From Chloroflexota bacterium (GTDB lineage: Bacteria > Chloroflexota > Dormibacteria > Dormibacterales > Dormibacteraceae), in NCBI GenBank assembly GCA_005880315.1, contig VBHB01000080.1:1-45644 (forward strand): a stretch of 45,644 nt of DNA, read 5' to 3'. The translations under genes and the position numbers were made by a program. The notes under the pieces are model-generated. The model was not told the origin of the DNA and did no database searches. It was given only the letters and a program-made list of their open reading frames with translations. Numbering within the stretch: the stretch's first letter is position 1; every line of letters starts with the position of its first letter. Positions 14,447-20,926 of the stretch are shown here, in pieces.

Positions 14447-15127
14447 TCAGGCGCCGGCAAGCTTGCCGGTTTCGATGCGGGCGTCGCGCAGCGCACCACG
14501 CACCGCGGCTGCCACCACCGCAGCGCCCGGGGAGTCGCCGTGAATGCAGATGGTGTCGAACTGGCCGGAACGCGCGAGGCGGACCGCCTGGGCTGACGCC
14601 GCCCGGGCGTCCAGCACCGCTCCGGGCTGTGAACGCGGCGCGAGGCTGCCATCGTCCAGCAGCAGCCGGTCGGCGAAGCCCTCTCGGTAAGCCGGGATGT
14701 GCGCGCGCCGTGCCGCAGCCAGAAGCTCCAGCGCAGGCTGGCCCATCAGTCCCACGCCATGGGCTTTCGCCACACGGGCGACGGCATCGGCCGCCGCCGG
14801 GTCGCTCTGACAGCGGTGGTACAGCGCGCCGTGTGGCTTTATGTACGCGATCGGCGCGATCGCGGCGATGCCGGCGACTTGAAAGCTGACCAGTGCCTCG
14901 ATCTCGTCTGCAGAAAGGCCGAGCTCCTCCCGTCCGAAACCAGCCCTGTCGTCGTATCCGGGGTGCGCTCCCACCTCGATGCCGAGCTTCCGGCAGCGCT
15001 CGGCCGTCGCGATGGTGATCGACGCGGACCCGGCGTGGACCCCACATCCGACGTTCGCGCTGTCGATGTGGGGCAGGATTGCTTCGTCGGAGCCAGCGCC
15101 TTCGCCGAGGTCGGCGTTGAGGTTCAA
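14447..15127 (-). CDS. pxpA: 5-oxoprolinase subunit PxpA (LamB/YcsF family)
   Basis: A 226-residue LamB/YcsF protein, the PxpA component of 5-oxoprolinase. The family signature NLNADLGEG is at residues 2-10, followed by NVGCGVHAGS, GAHPGYDDRAGFGR, IAYIKPHGALYHRC and FDTICIHGDSPGA. At 226 residues it is slightly short for the family (about 245-255). The start is TTG at 15127, overlapping the preceding stop as TTGA. It follows moaC and the MoaB/Mog gene in one tight operon, an unexpected pairing of molybdopterin synthesis with pyroglutamate use, and is separated from pxpBC by the GNAT and peroxiredoxin genes. Confidence 0.93.
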   Translation of the reverse strand: MNLNADLGEGAGSDEAILPHIDSANVGCGVHAGSASITIATAERCRKLGIEVGAHPGYDDRAGFGREELGLSADEIEALVSFQVAGIAAIAPIAYIKPHGALYHRCQSDPAAADAVARVAKAHGVGLMGQPALELLAAARRAHIPAYREGFADRLLLDDGSLAPRSQPGAVLDARAASAQAVRLARSGQFDTICIHGDSPGAAVVAAAVRGALRDARIETGKLAGA

Positions 15128-15603
15128 CTGTGCGCGGTGTCGCCGTGCAGAAGCTTGATGGCGTGGCCGACGACCGGCAGCACCGCCTGCATCGACTCGA
15201 TCGCGCCACTCACACTGCCGGGGACGCTGAGTATCAACGTCCGCTCGCGCACGCCGGCCATCGACCGTGAGAGCACGGCCATCGGGGTGCTGCTTGCGCC
15301 TTCGCGCCTCATCGCCTCGGCGATACCCGGCACCTCATAGTCGATCAGGGCCGCCATCGCCTGCGGCGTGACGTCGCGCGGACCGAGTCCCGTGCCGCCG
15401 GTGGCCACCACCAGGTCGACGCCCCTGGTGACGGCGGTAACCACGGCTTCGGTGATGCGCTCCACCTCGTCCGGCACGACGTCTGGACCGCCGACATCGA
15501 AGCCGTCCTTTCGCAGGAGGCTCACCAGCGCGGTGCCGCTCTTGTCCTCTCTCGTGCCGTGGAAGGCGCCATCGCTGACCGTGATGACGTGGGCTTTGCT
15601 CAA
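15124..15603 (-). CDS. MoaB/Mog-family molybdopterin adenylyltransferase-like protein
   Basis: A 159-residue protein of the MoaB/MogA fold, which adenylylates molybdopterin before molybdate insertion. The N-terminus [19 protein letters not shown] and the motif [16 protein letters not shown] (molybdopterin and nucleotide binding) are intact, followed by [11 protein letters not shown] and [15 protein letters not shown]. Short length matches MoaB or Mog; the sequence alone does not separate them. It overlaps moaC and pxpA by 4 nt on either side. Confidence 0.9.
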   Translation of the reverse strand: MSKAHVITVSDGAFHGTREDKSGTALVSLLRKDGFDVGGPDVVPDEVERITEAVVTAVTRGVDLVVATGGTGLGPRDVTPQAMAALIDYEVPGIAEAMRREGASSTPMAVLSRSMAGVRERTLILSVPGSVSGAIESMQAVLPVVGHAIKLLHGDTAHS

Positions 15604-16097
15604 CGGGAGGCGGCCGCGCGCTTCCAGGTCCCCGAGCGGCCCCCCGACTTCTCCAGCAGCCGGACCGATTCGATCGACACCCCGCGCTCGATGCCCTTGG
15701 TCATGTCGATCAGCGTGAGCCCCGCCACCGCGGCTGCGGTCAGCGCTTCCATCTCGACGCCGGTCTGCCCGACCACGCGCGCCCGCGTCAGCACGCGAAT
15801 GCCGCCCTTGACGAACTCGAAGTCCACGTCGACATTCGTAAGCGGGAGCGGGTGACAGAGCGGGATCAGCTCGGACGTCCGCTTGGCGGCCATGATGCCG
15901 GCGACGCGTGCGACCTGCAGCGCATCGCCCTTGGGCGTGCCCTCACGCACCGCGCGCAAAGTGGCCGGCGCCATGCGCACGATGCACTCCGCCAGCGCCT
16001 CACGCGACGTCACCGGCTTGTCCCCGACATCGACCATGCGGGCCGCTCCACTCGCGTCGAGGTGCGTCAAAGAGGTGCGCGCAGGAGGCTTCGCCAC
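15600..16097 (-). CDS. moaC: Cyclic pyranopterin monophosphate synthase MoaC
   Basis: A 165-residue enzyme of molybdopterin synthesis: with MoaA it converts GTP to cyclic pyranopterin monophosphate. Conserved blocks are [45 protein letters not shown] (active-site His in CHP), [20 protein letters not shown] and the end segment KSGGRSGTW. The start is GTG at 16097; a TATCCT box lies 6 nt upstream and shares bases with the -10 box of the divergent HAD gene. It heads the moaC-MoaB/Mog-pxpA operon. Confidence 0.95.
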   Translation of the reverse strand: MAKPPARTSLTHLDASGAARMVDVGDKPVTSREALAECIVRMAPATLRAVREGTPKGDALQVARVAGIMAAKRTSELIPLCHPLPLTNVDVDFEFVKGGIRVLTRARVVGQTGVEMEALTAAAVAGLTLIDMTKGIERGVSIESVRLLEKSGGRSGTWKRAAASR

Positions 16098-16103
16098 TCG
16101 CTC

Positions 16104-16111
16104 AGGATATT
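16104..16111. promoter_or_regulatory. Overlapping back-to-back -10 boxes (moaC / HAD gene)
   Basis: The sequence AGGATATT reads as TATCCT (16109-16104) on the minus strand, 6 nt before the moaC GTG, and as GATATT (16106-16111) on the plus strand, 6 nt before the HAD ATG at 16118. The two start codons are only 20 bp apart. Simultaneous use should be mutually exclusive. Confidence 0.45.
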
Positions 16112-16117
16112 CGCCAG

Positions 16118-16825
16118 ATGCCCGACATCGATGGAGTCCTGTTCGACTACGGCCAGACGCTGGTCACCTTCGAGTACCCGAAACGCGAGCTGCTCGAGGT
16201 GATCCGCAACTTCCTGCCGACCATCGAGGAGACGATCGGGGCTCCCGCTCCCGCGGCGGAGGCGATCCTCGAGGAAGTTCTCATCCCCCTCGAAAAGTAC
16301 GTCACGAGTACGAGCGAGGACGAGGTCGACTGGCTGGAAGTGGCCAAGGCGTCATGGGAGAGCGCCGGCCTCGCGCTCCCGGATGGATTGCTCTACGAGA
16401 TCGTCGACGCGGAGCAGATGTGCTGGGACCGGATCGTCAGGGTCGACCCCGACGCGCTCCAGGTCCTCGAGCTGCTTCGCTCACGCGGCGTCAGGCGCGC
16501 GATCTGCTCCAACGCGCCGTTTCCGCCAGAGATGATGCGGCGCCAGGTCGAGACGAATCGGATCGGTGCGCTCATGGACGGCATCGTCTTCTCGAGCATG
16601 GTCGGCCGGCGCAAGCCCGCGCCCGAGATTTACCGCGCCGCCCTGGACGCCATCGGGGTTGCGCCGGAAAAGGTCCTTTTCGTGGGTAACCGGGAGGCGG
16701 AGGACTACGAAGGGCCCCGAGCGCTGGGCATGCGCGCGCTCATCTACACCGCCCACAACTCGCACCCGACCGCACCCGGGATACCCGTCATGGCGCGGCT
16801 CGCCGAGCTCACTGGGTTGCTGTGA
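16118..16825 (+). CDS. HAD-superfamily hydrolase
   Basis: A 235-residue HAD protein. Motif I is LFDYGQTLV (Asp10 nucleophile; the second Asp of the usual DxDxT is Gly12), motif II ICSNAPF, motif III Lys within [10 protein letters not shown], and motif [20 protein letters not shown], where the usual first Asp is Asn. The helical cap (about 22-95) is acidic. Loss of the second motif I Asp weakens a phosphatase role and would fit a dehalogenase-like or non-phosphatase activity. The ATG at 16118 is favoured by a GATATT box 6 nt upstream; longer in-frame starts would run through the divergent moaC gene. Its stop overlaps the next GTG as GTGA. Confidence 0.82.
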   Translation: MPDIDGVLFDYGQTLVTFEYPKRELLEVIRNFLPTIEETIGAPAPAAEAILEEVLIPLEKYVTSTSEDEVDWLEVAKASWESAGLALPDGLLYEIVDAEQMCWDRIVRVDPDALQVLELLRSRGVRRAICSNAPFPPEMMRRQVETNRIGALMDGIVFSSMVGRRKPAPEIYRAALDAIGVAPEKVLFVGNREAEDYEGPRALGMRALIYTAHNSHPTAPGIPVMARLAELTGLL

Positions 16826-17055
16826 GAAAGCGGCCGGGCCGGCTCTGGCTCTTCTTCTACGGCCGCGCGCGGCGCGGCTTTCCGTGGCTTTTGGTCGGCG
16901 TCCTGCTTGCGGTCCTCGTGTTCGCGCTGCTGTTCGCGATCCCAGGCGGATCGGACCTGTCCCGCACGCTCGGCGGGGTGTTCCTCGGCCTGCTGCTGGC
17001 CGGTGCCGCGGGGTTCGTGATCGTGGTCGCGTTCTTCCCCAGACGCCGTCCCTGA
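16822..17055 (+). CDS. Small two-span membrane protein
   Basis: A 77-residue protein with a basic start ([17 protein letters not shown]) and two hydrophobic helices (about 20-41, PWLLVGVLLAVLVFALLFAI; and 49-70, GGVFLGLLLAGAAGFVIVVAFF). It is coupled to the HAD gene by a GTGA overlap. About 200 nt overlap antisense with the 3' end of larB; since the larB-encoded tail there looks non-conserved, this ORF may be the real user of the sequence. No family recognised. Confidence 0.5.
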   Translation: MRKRPGRLWLFFYGRARRGFPWLLVGVLLAVLVFALLFAIPGGSDLSRTLGGVFLGLLLAGAAGFVIVVAFFPRRRP

Positions 17056-17810
17056 GCAGCCCGGGCTGCGATCAGCCCGGCCGCCGCGCCCGCGCCGACG
17101 CCGTTGTCGATGTTGACCACCACCAACCCCGTCGAGCAGGACTGGAGCATGGTGCCGAGCGCGGCCTCTCCCGCTCCGCCGTGGCCGTAGCCGGTCGATA
17201 CCGGCAGCCCGATGACGGGAACGTCGGTGAGGCCGGCGACGAGGCCGGGCAGCACGCCGTCCATGCCCGCCGCGACGACGATGACGTCCGCGCCCCAATC
17301 GAGAATGGCCGACAGCGGACCGACGAAACGATGGAGGCCCGCAACGCCGAGGTCGGCTTCGAGCCGCGTCTCCAGGCCGCACGCCTCGATGACCATGCGT
17401 GCTTCATCAGCCACGGGCACGTCCGAAGTGCCCGCGGTGAGCAGGCCGACCTTGCCGTCGACAGGTTCTCCCTCAAAGCCCTCCCGCAGGACGCGCGCCG
17501 AGCTCGAGTAGTCGACAAGGGTCATCCGCTCGGCGGCCGCGGCGGCGGTCAACGCGGTTCGATGCTCGGCGGTCATGCGGCTGATCAGCCCCTGCCCCTG
17601 CCGGCGCGCCAGTGTGATGGCGAGGCGCGCCGCTTCGGCCGGGGCCTTGCCAGGCGCAAGCACCACCTCGGGCACGCCGCGACGCATGAATCGTCCGAGG
17701 TCAAGCTTCGCTCTGCCCCCGAGCTCATCGAGCTGGATCCTGCGGAGCTCGGTCAGGGCCTCGTCTTCCGTGAGCTCGCCCGCAATGAGCCGCTGCAGGA
17801 CGTTCCTCAA
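16857..17810 (-). CDS. larB: LarB, nickel-pincer cofactor biosynthesis carboxylase/hydrolase
   Basis: A 317-residue LarB family protein (PurE-like fold). LarB carboxylates nicotinic acid adenine dinucleotide in building the nickel-pincer nucleotide of lactate racemase-type enzymes. Recognisable parts are VLQRLIAGELTEDEALTELR, LDLGRFMRRGVPEVVLAPGK, VGLLTAGTSDVPVADEA, AAGMDGVLPGLVAGLTDVPV and IGLPVSTGYGHGGAGEAA, with NIDNGVGAGAAAGLIAARAA normally the C-terminus. Here about 60 extra low-complexity residues follow, antisense to the small membrane gene. The start is TTG at 17810, overlapping the Mut7-C stop as TTGA. larC and larE are not in the window. Confidence 0.88.
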   Translation of the reverse strand: MRNVLQRLIAGELTEDEALTELRRIQLDELGGRAKLDLGRFMRRGVPEVVLAPGKAPAEAARLAITLARRQGQGLISRMTAEHRTALTAAAAAERMTLVDYSSSARVLREGFEGEPVDGKVGLLTAGTSDVPVADEARMVIEACGLETRLEADLGVAGLHRFVGPLSAILDWGADVIVVAAGMDGVLPGLVAGLTDVPVIGLPVSTGYGHGGAGEAALGTMLQSCSTGLVVVNIDNGVGAGAAAGLIAARAAQGRRLGKNATTITNPAAPASSRPRNTPPSVRDRSDPPGIANSSANTRTASRTPTKSHGKPRRARP

Positions 17811-18268
17811 AGCCCGGCGAGCACCTCGCGCATGCGCTGCCAGTGGGTCCCGGCCCAGTAGATGCGCCCGCAAGCGGGGCATTCGGAATACCGTGACTGG
17901 GTTTTGCGAACGTAGGGCGGCACTCGCTCGGCCACCGTCGACGCGACGCGCGCCTGCAGCTCGGAGTTGCATTCGATGCAGCGCGTGAGCGCTTCCTTGA
18001 GCTCCAGCCCGAGCTCCTTGAAGACCTGGCGCAGCTGAGCCGTGACCTCGTCGTCGCGGATGAGGATCGCACGGACCACGCCGCTCTGGATCACGCGGCG
18101 CTTCGTCAGGTCCCGGTCTCGTGTCAACAGGACTCGGTCCTCGGCCGCCGCCTCGCGCACCAGCTCCGCGTCGTCGATTCGCGGGTGATAGGAGGCGTCG
18201 TAACCCAGCGCGCGCAGCCAGCGCGCGAGCCGCCCGACATTGCAGTCGGCGAGGAACCGGGGCTTCAC
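17807..18268 (-). CDS. Mut7-C RNase-domain protein with a zinc ribbon
   Basis: A 153-residue protein of the Mut7-C family (PIN-like RNase domain). The N-terminus RFLADCNVGRLARWLRALGYD is diagnostic, with acidic residues Asp8, Asp32-Asp33 and the RDRDL segment (50-54) forming the putative metal site. The C-terminal half carries a four-Cys zinc ribbon: CIEC (Cys97, Cys100) and CPAC (Cys130, Cys133), ending YWAGTHWQRM, also family-typical. The start GTG at 18268 overlaps the TGA of a 4-codon mini-ORF. It is divergent from the cupin gene and overlaps larB by 4 nt. The RNA target is unknown. Confidence 0.9.
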   Translation of the reverse strand: MKPRFLADCNVGRLARWLRALGYDASYHPRIDDAELVREAAAEDRVLLTRDRDLTKRRVIQSGVVRAILIRDDEVTAQLRQVFKELGLELKEALTRCIECNSELQARVASTVAERVPPYVRKTQSRYSECPACGRIYWAGTHWQRMREVLAGL

Positions 18269-18279
18269 CTGGGGTTCAC
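18265..18279 (-). other. Four-codon mini-ORF before the Mut7-C gene
   Basis: GTG AAC CCC AGG TGA; the TGA overlaps the main GTG (18268) as GTGA. A TAAGAT box (18287-18292) lies 7 nt before the mini-ORF start. This repeats the arrangement seen at 498-515. Confidence 0.3.
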
Positions 18280-18286
18280 CTCGCCA

Positions 18287-18296
18287 ATCTTAGAAT
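18287..18296. promoter_or_regulatory. Overlapping divergent -10 boxes (Mut7-C / cupin)
   Basis: Plus strand TAGAAT (18291-18296) is 6 nt before the cupin ATG at 18303. Minus strand TAAGAT (18292-18287) is 7 nt before the mini-ORF GTG. The two boxes share two bases, as at moaC/HAD. Confidence 0.42.
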
Positions 18297-18302
18297 CGGG
18301 GG

Positions 18303-18575
18303 ATGGCGTTGATGGACGACCTGATGACGAGCCTGCGCCGGGAGGCAAGCTCGTGCTACTCGTGGTCGAATGGGCCGCACGATCGTTATGCGGCGCACAA
18401 CCACCCTTACGAGAAGGTCCTCTACTGCGTCGACGGCTCGATCACCTTTGTGCTGGAACGAGAGGGAAAGCGGCTCGAACTGAAGGCCGGAGACCGCATG
18501 GTCCTGCCCGCCGGCACGATGCATTCGGCAGTGGTCGGGCCCCATGGCTGCACCTGCATCGAGGGCCAGCGTTAA
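18303..18575 (+). CDS. Small cupin-domain protein
   Basis: A 90-residue single-domain cupin. The metal site is complete: His32-x-His34 and Glu37 in AAHNHPYEKVLY, and His74 in LPAGTMHSAVVG, separated by the usual glycine-containing turn (CVDGSITF). Such small cupins bind a transition metal and act as isomerases, dioxygenases or ligand sensors; the substrate is not predictable. The ATG is supported by a TAGAAT box 6 nt upstream. It is followed after 42 nt by the zinc-ribbon gene. Confidence 0.85.
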   Translation: MALMDDLMTSLRREASSCYSWSNGPHDRYAAHNHPYEKVLYCVDGSITFVLEREGKRLELKAGDRMVLPAGTMHSAVVGPHGCTCIEGQR

Positions 18576-18601
18576 CAGAATCTTGGTCAAGACGTGCGGC
18601 G

Positions 18602-18607
18602 TAATAT
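18602..18607 (+). promoter_or_regulatory. -10-like box (TAATAT)
   Basis: TAATAT lies 10 nt before the ATG at 18618 and within the longer in-frame GTG version of the gene (from 18594), which favours the shorter start. No convincing -35. Confidence 0.35.
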
Positions 18608-18617
18608 GGGCTTGCCG

Positions 18618-18959
18618 ATGAGCATCATCGAGTTCATCCGCGACCGGGCTCGTTTCTACAACTGCCCAGTCTGCGGGCGCAGCTTGAAAGGCTGCGACAT
18701 CCAGGTCCTGAGTCACGAGGAGGAGCGCTTCCACCTCCAGGTGACGTGCGCCCAGTGCCAGGTCACCTTCATCGTGGTTCTCGCGATCGCGGGCAGCGCG
18801 GTCGAGGAGATCGAGGGTGTCGAGGCTGCCGATGTCGTCGACTCGGCGCCGGAGCGGGAGCCGATCAGCGTCGACGAGATCCTAGACCTGCACCTCTACC
18901 TGAAGAACTTCCAGGGCACGCTCAGAGACCTCATCTCCCAGCCTGATCACAGCCGGTAA
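18618..18959 (+). CDS. Zinc-ribbon protein of unknown function
   Basis: A 113-residue protein. Cys16-PVC19 (NCPVCGRSL) and Cys44-AQC47 (VTCAQCQVTF) form a likely four-Cys zinc ribbon, followed by beta strands (FIVVLAIAGS), an acidic linker and a C-terminal helix (VDEILDLHLYLKNFQGTLRDLI). It has no signal peptide. I chose ATG 18618 over GTG 18594 because a TAATAT box lies between them. It is followed by the cysteine desulfurase 24 nt later, so it may belong with that pair; no function is evident. Confidence 0.65.
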   Translation: MSIIEFIRDRARFYNCPVCGRSLKGCDIQVLSHEEERFHLQVTCAQCQVTFIVVLAIAGSAVEEIEGVEAADVVDSAPEREPISVDEILDLHLYLKNFQGTLRDLISQPDHSR

Positions 18960-18983
18960 AGCCGGCCTCGTAAAGGCCTGCTG

Positions 18984-20084
18984 GTGAATCGGATCTTCCT
19001 CGACGAAGCTGGTGGAGCGCCGATCCTTCCCGAGGTGGTCGCGGCTCTCGGCGATCTGCCGGACGGCAATCCTTCCAGCCCCCACGCCGAAGGCCGAGCC
19101 GCGCGCGCGGCCATCGACCACGCACGTGACACCGCCGCTCATGCAATGGGCGCCGACCGTACCGAGGTCACCTTCACGTCCTCTGGGACCGAGGCGGTGA
19201 ACCTCGCGTTGTTCGGGGCCTCACGGCGCCTGCCGAGGGCGGGTCGCATATTGACCTGGGCCGCGGAGCACCAGGCGGTGCTCGGTGCGGCGCGCCGGCT
19301 GCAAGTGGAAGGACACCAGGTCGAGATCGCACCGGTGGATCGCGCTGCGCGCGCCGACCCGGAGGCCGTCACGGCCGGCGTCACGCTCGTCTCGATCGGC
19401 CTGGCCAACAACGAGGTCGGGACGCTCCAGCCTGTGAGAGAGATCATCGATCGAGCTCATGCGCAGGGCGCTCTTGTCCACGTCGACGCGTGCGCGGGAC
19501 CACGCTGGGTTCCGATCCCCGATGGCGCCGACCTGGTGTCGATCAGCGGGCACAAGCTCGGCGCGGGCCGCGGTGGAATGCTGTACGTCCGGAACGGCGT
19601 GCGCATCGATCCCGTGCTCTTTGGCGGGCCGCAGGAGTGGGGGAGGCGCGCCGGACACGAGGACATTGCCTCCGCGGTCGCCTGCGCTACCGCACTTGCC
19701 GTGTGCTCACGCGAGCGCGAGCGGCGGGGGCGCGCCGCCGCGACACACTCGGCCGCCCTGCGCGACATCCTCGCTGGACTCGGCGCGGAGCTCACCGGGG
19801 GCGAACAGCGCCTGCCCAATCTCACCAGCTGCGCGTTCGAAGATCGGAAAGGGGAGGACCTGCTGCTCGCCCTCGACCTGGCCGGGGTGGCTGCCTCGAG
19901 CGGCTCCGCATGCGCGTCGGGTTCGCTCGATCCATCGCACGTGCTGCTCGCGATGGGATTGAGCCTGGACACGGCGCTCGGCAGCCTTCGGCTGAGCACC
20001 GGATACGCCACCACAGATGAAGAGATCGCGCGCGCGCGCGACATCCTATCCGCCGTCCTCACCCGCAGCGCCACTCGTGCCTAG
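18984..20084 (+). CDS. Cysteine desulfurase (NifS/IscS-type aminotransferase class V)
   Basis: A 366-residue PLP enzyme taking sulfur from cysteine. Features in order: SSGTEAVNLALFG (66-78), AEHQAVL with His96 stacking on PLP, GLANNEVGTLQPV (139-151), Asp168 in HVDACAG, Lys191 in SISGHKLGAGRGGM as Schiff-base lysine, RRAGHEDIAS, and catalytic Cys310 in SSGSACASGSLDPSH. The start is GTG at 18984. Its 3' end overlaps the xdhC start by 8 nt. In Rhodobacter a NifS-type desulfurase sulfurates the molybdenum cofactor held by XdhC, and the overlap suggests that role here rather than general Fe-S assembly. Selenium mobilisation is conceivable given the selenoprotein but unproven. Confidence 0.9.
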   Translation: MNRIFLDEAGGAPILPEVVAALGDLPDGNPSSPHAEGRAARAAIDHARDTAAHAMGADRTEVTFTSSGTEAVNLALFGASRRLPRAGRILTWAAEHQAVLGAARRLQVEGHQVEIAPVDRAARADPEAVTAGVTLVSIGLANNEVGTLQPVREIIDRAHAQGALVHVDACAGPRWVPIPDGADLVSISGHKLGAGRGGMLYVRNGVRIDPVLFGGPQEWGRRAGHEDIASAVACATALAVCSRERERRGRAAATHSAALRDILAGLGAELTGGEQRLPNLTSCAFEDRKGEDLLLALDLAGVAASSGSACASGSLDPSHVLLAMGLSLDTALGSLRLSTGYATTDEEIARARDILSAVLTRSATRA

Positions 20085-20826
20085 CATCGAAGAGGAGCTG
20101 GCGGCCCGCCTCGCGAAAGGCGAGGAGCTGGTGCTGGCGACGGTGATCAAGCTCGACGGCGAGCCACCGTCCAAGCCAGGGGCGAAGCTCCTGATGTCGC
20201 GAAACGCCAGCCTGGCAGGGACCCTCGGCTGCAGTGAGTTCGACTCCGCCGCGCTGGCCGACTCGAGCGGAATCGTGGAGTCCGGCTCCCCACAGCTGCG
20301 CACCTACCACCATGACCTCGGCAGCATTGACGTGTACCTGGAGCCATATGAAGCGCCGCCCACATTGCTCGTCTTTTCCGCGACTCCGGTGGCGAGGGCA
20401 CTCATGGACTGGGCACGCCAGATTGGCTTTGTGGCTTTGCTGGTCGAGACACGGCCCGAGCGCATGCGCGATTCCGGTTGGCCGCCTGCCATCCAATCGT
20501 TGGAGGAGCTGCCCTCAGATCTAGGCAAGGACCTTTACGTGGTTCACACCGACCACGACGCGCCCGACCTGGTGCGAGCGCTGGAAAGCGTGATACCGAA
20601 GAACCCGCGCTTCATCGGCCTGGTGGGCAGCCGGCGGCACACCGGCCACCACCTGGAAGCCCTGCGCGCCAAGGGCGTCGGTGAAGATGTGATCGCCCGG
20701 ATCCAGAGCCCGGTCGGGCTCGACCTTGGCGCCGTCAATCCAGCCGAGATCGCACTTTCGATTCTCGCCGGCCTTGTCGCGCAGAGGCGCGGACGAGCCG
20801 GAGGCTGGCTGCAGAACCGGGCCTGA
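20077..20826 (+). CDS. xdhC: XdhC/CoxI-family molybdenum cofactor insertion protein
   Basis: A 249-residue XdhC/CoxI protein, which binds molybdenum cofactor, presents it for sulfuration and inserts it into xanthine dehydrogenase-type enzymes. The N-terminal domain shows ELVLATVIKLDGEPPSKPGAKLLM and GTLGCSEFDSAALAD (usual family G-T-x-G-G-x). The C-terminal Rossmann domain has LLVFSATPVARALMDWARQIGF, LYVVHTDHDAPDLVRAL, FIGLVGSRRHTGHHLEALRA, and VGLDLGAVNPAEIALSILA. The start GTG at 20077 overlaps the desulfurase. No molybdenum hydroxylase is in the window; moaC lies 4 kb away. Confidence 0.92.
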   Translation: MPSIEEELAARLAKGEELVLATVIKLDGEPPSKPGAKLLMSRNASLAGTLGCSEFDSAALADSSGIVESGSPQLRTYHHDLGSIDVYLEPYEAPPTLLVFSATPVARALMDWARQIGFVALLVETRPERMRDSGWPPAIQSLEELPSDLGKDLYVVHTDHDAPDLVRALESVIPKNPRFIGLVGSRRHTGHHLEALRAKGVGEDVIARIQSPVGLDLGAVNPAEIALSILAGLVAQRRGRAGGWLQNRA

Positions 20827-20890
20827 GACCGCCGCGGCGTCCCCGCTCGTTGTATTCATCGTGGCTCGCCGGGAGTGCGGTTAACGCGGA

Positions 20891-20918
20891 TTGAAAGCGC
20901 CGATCGTGTCCGCATAAT
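20891..20918 (+). promoter_or_regulatory. Promoter of the Ser/Thr kinase gene
   Basis: TTGAAA (20891-20896), 16-nt spacer, CATAAT (20913-20918), then 8 nt to ATG at 20927. Both boxes are 5/6 to the sigma-70 consensus. The transcript would be leaderless or nearly so. It is the clearest full promoter in the window. Confidence 0.6.
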
Positions 20919-20926
20919 CAGCCGGC

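Noticed and set aside
17056-17069. Palindrome GCAGCCCGGGCTGC as a terminator between the small membrane gene and larB
   Set aside because: It lies within conserved larB coding sequence and has no U tract on either side; probably codon coincidence.
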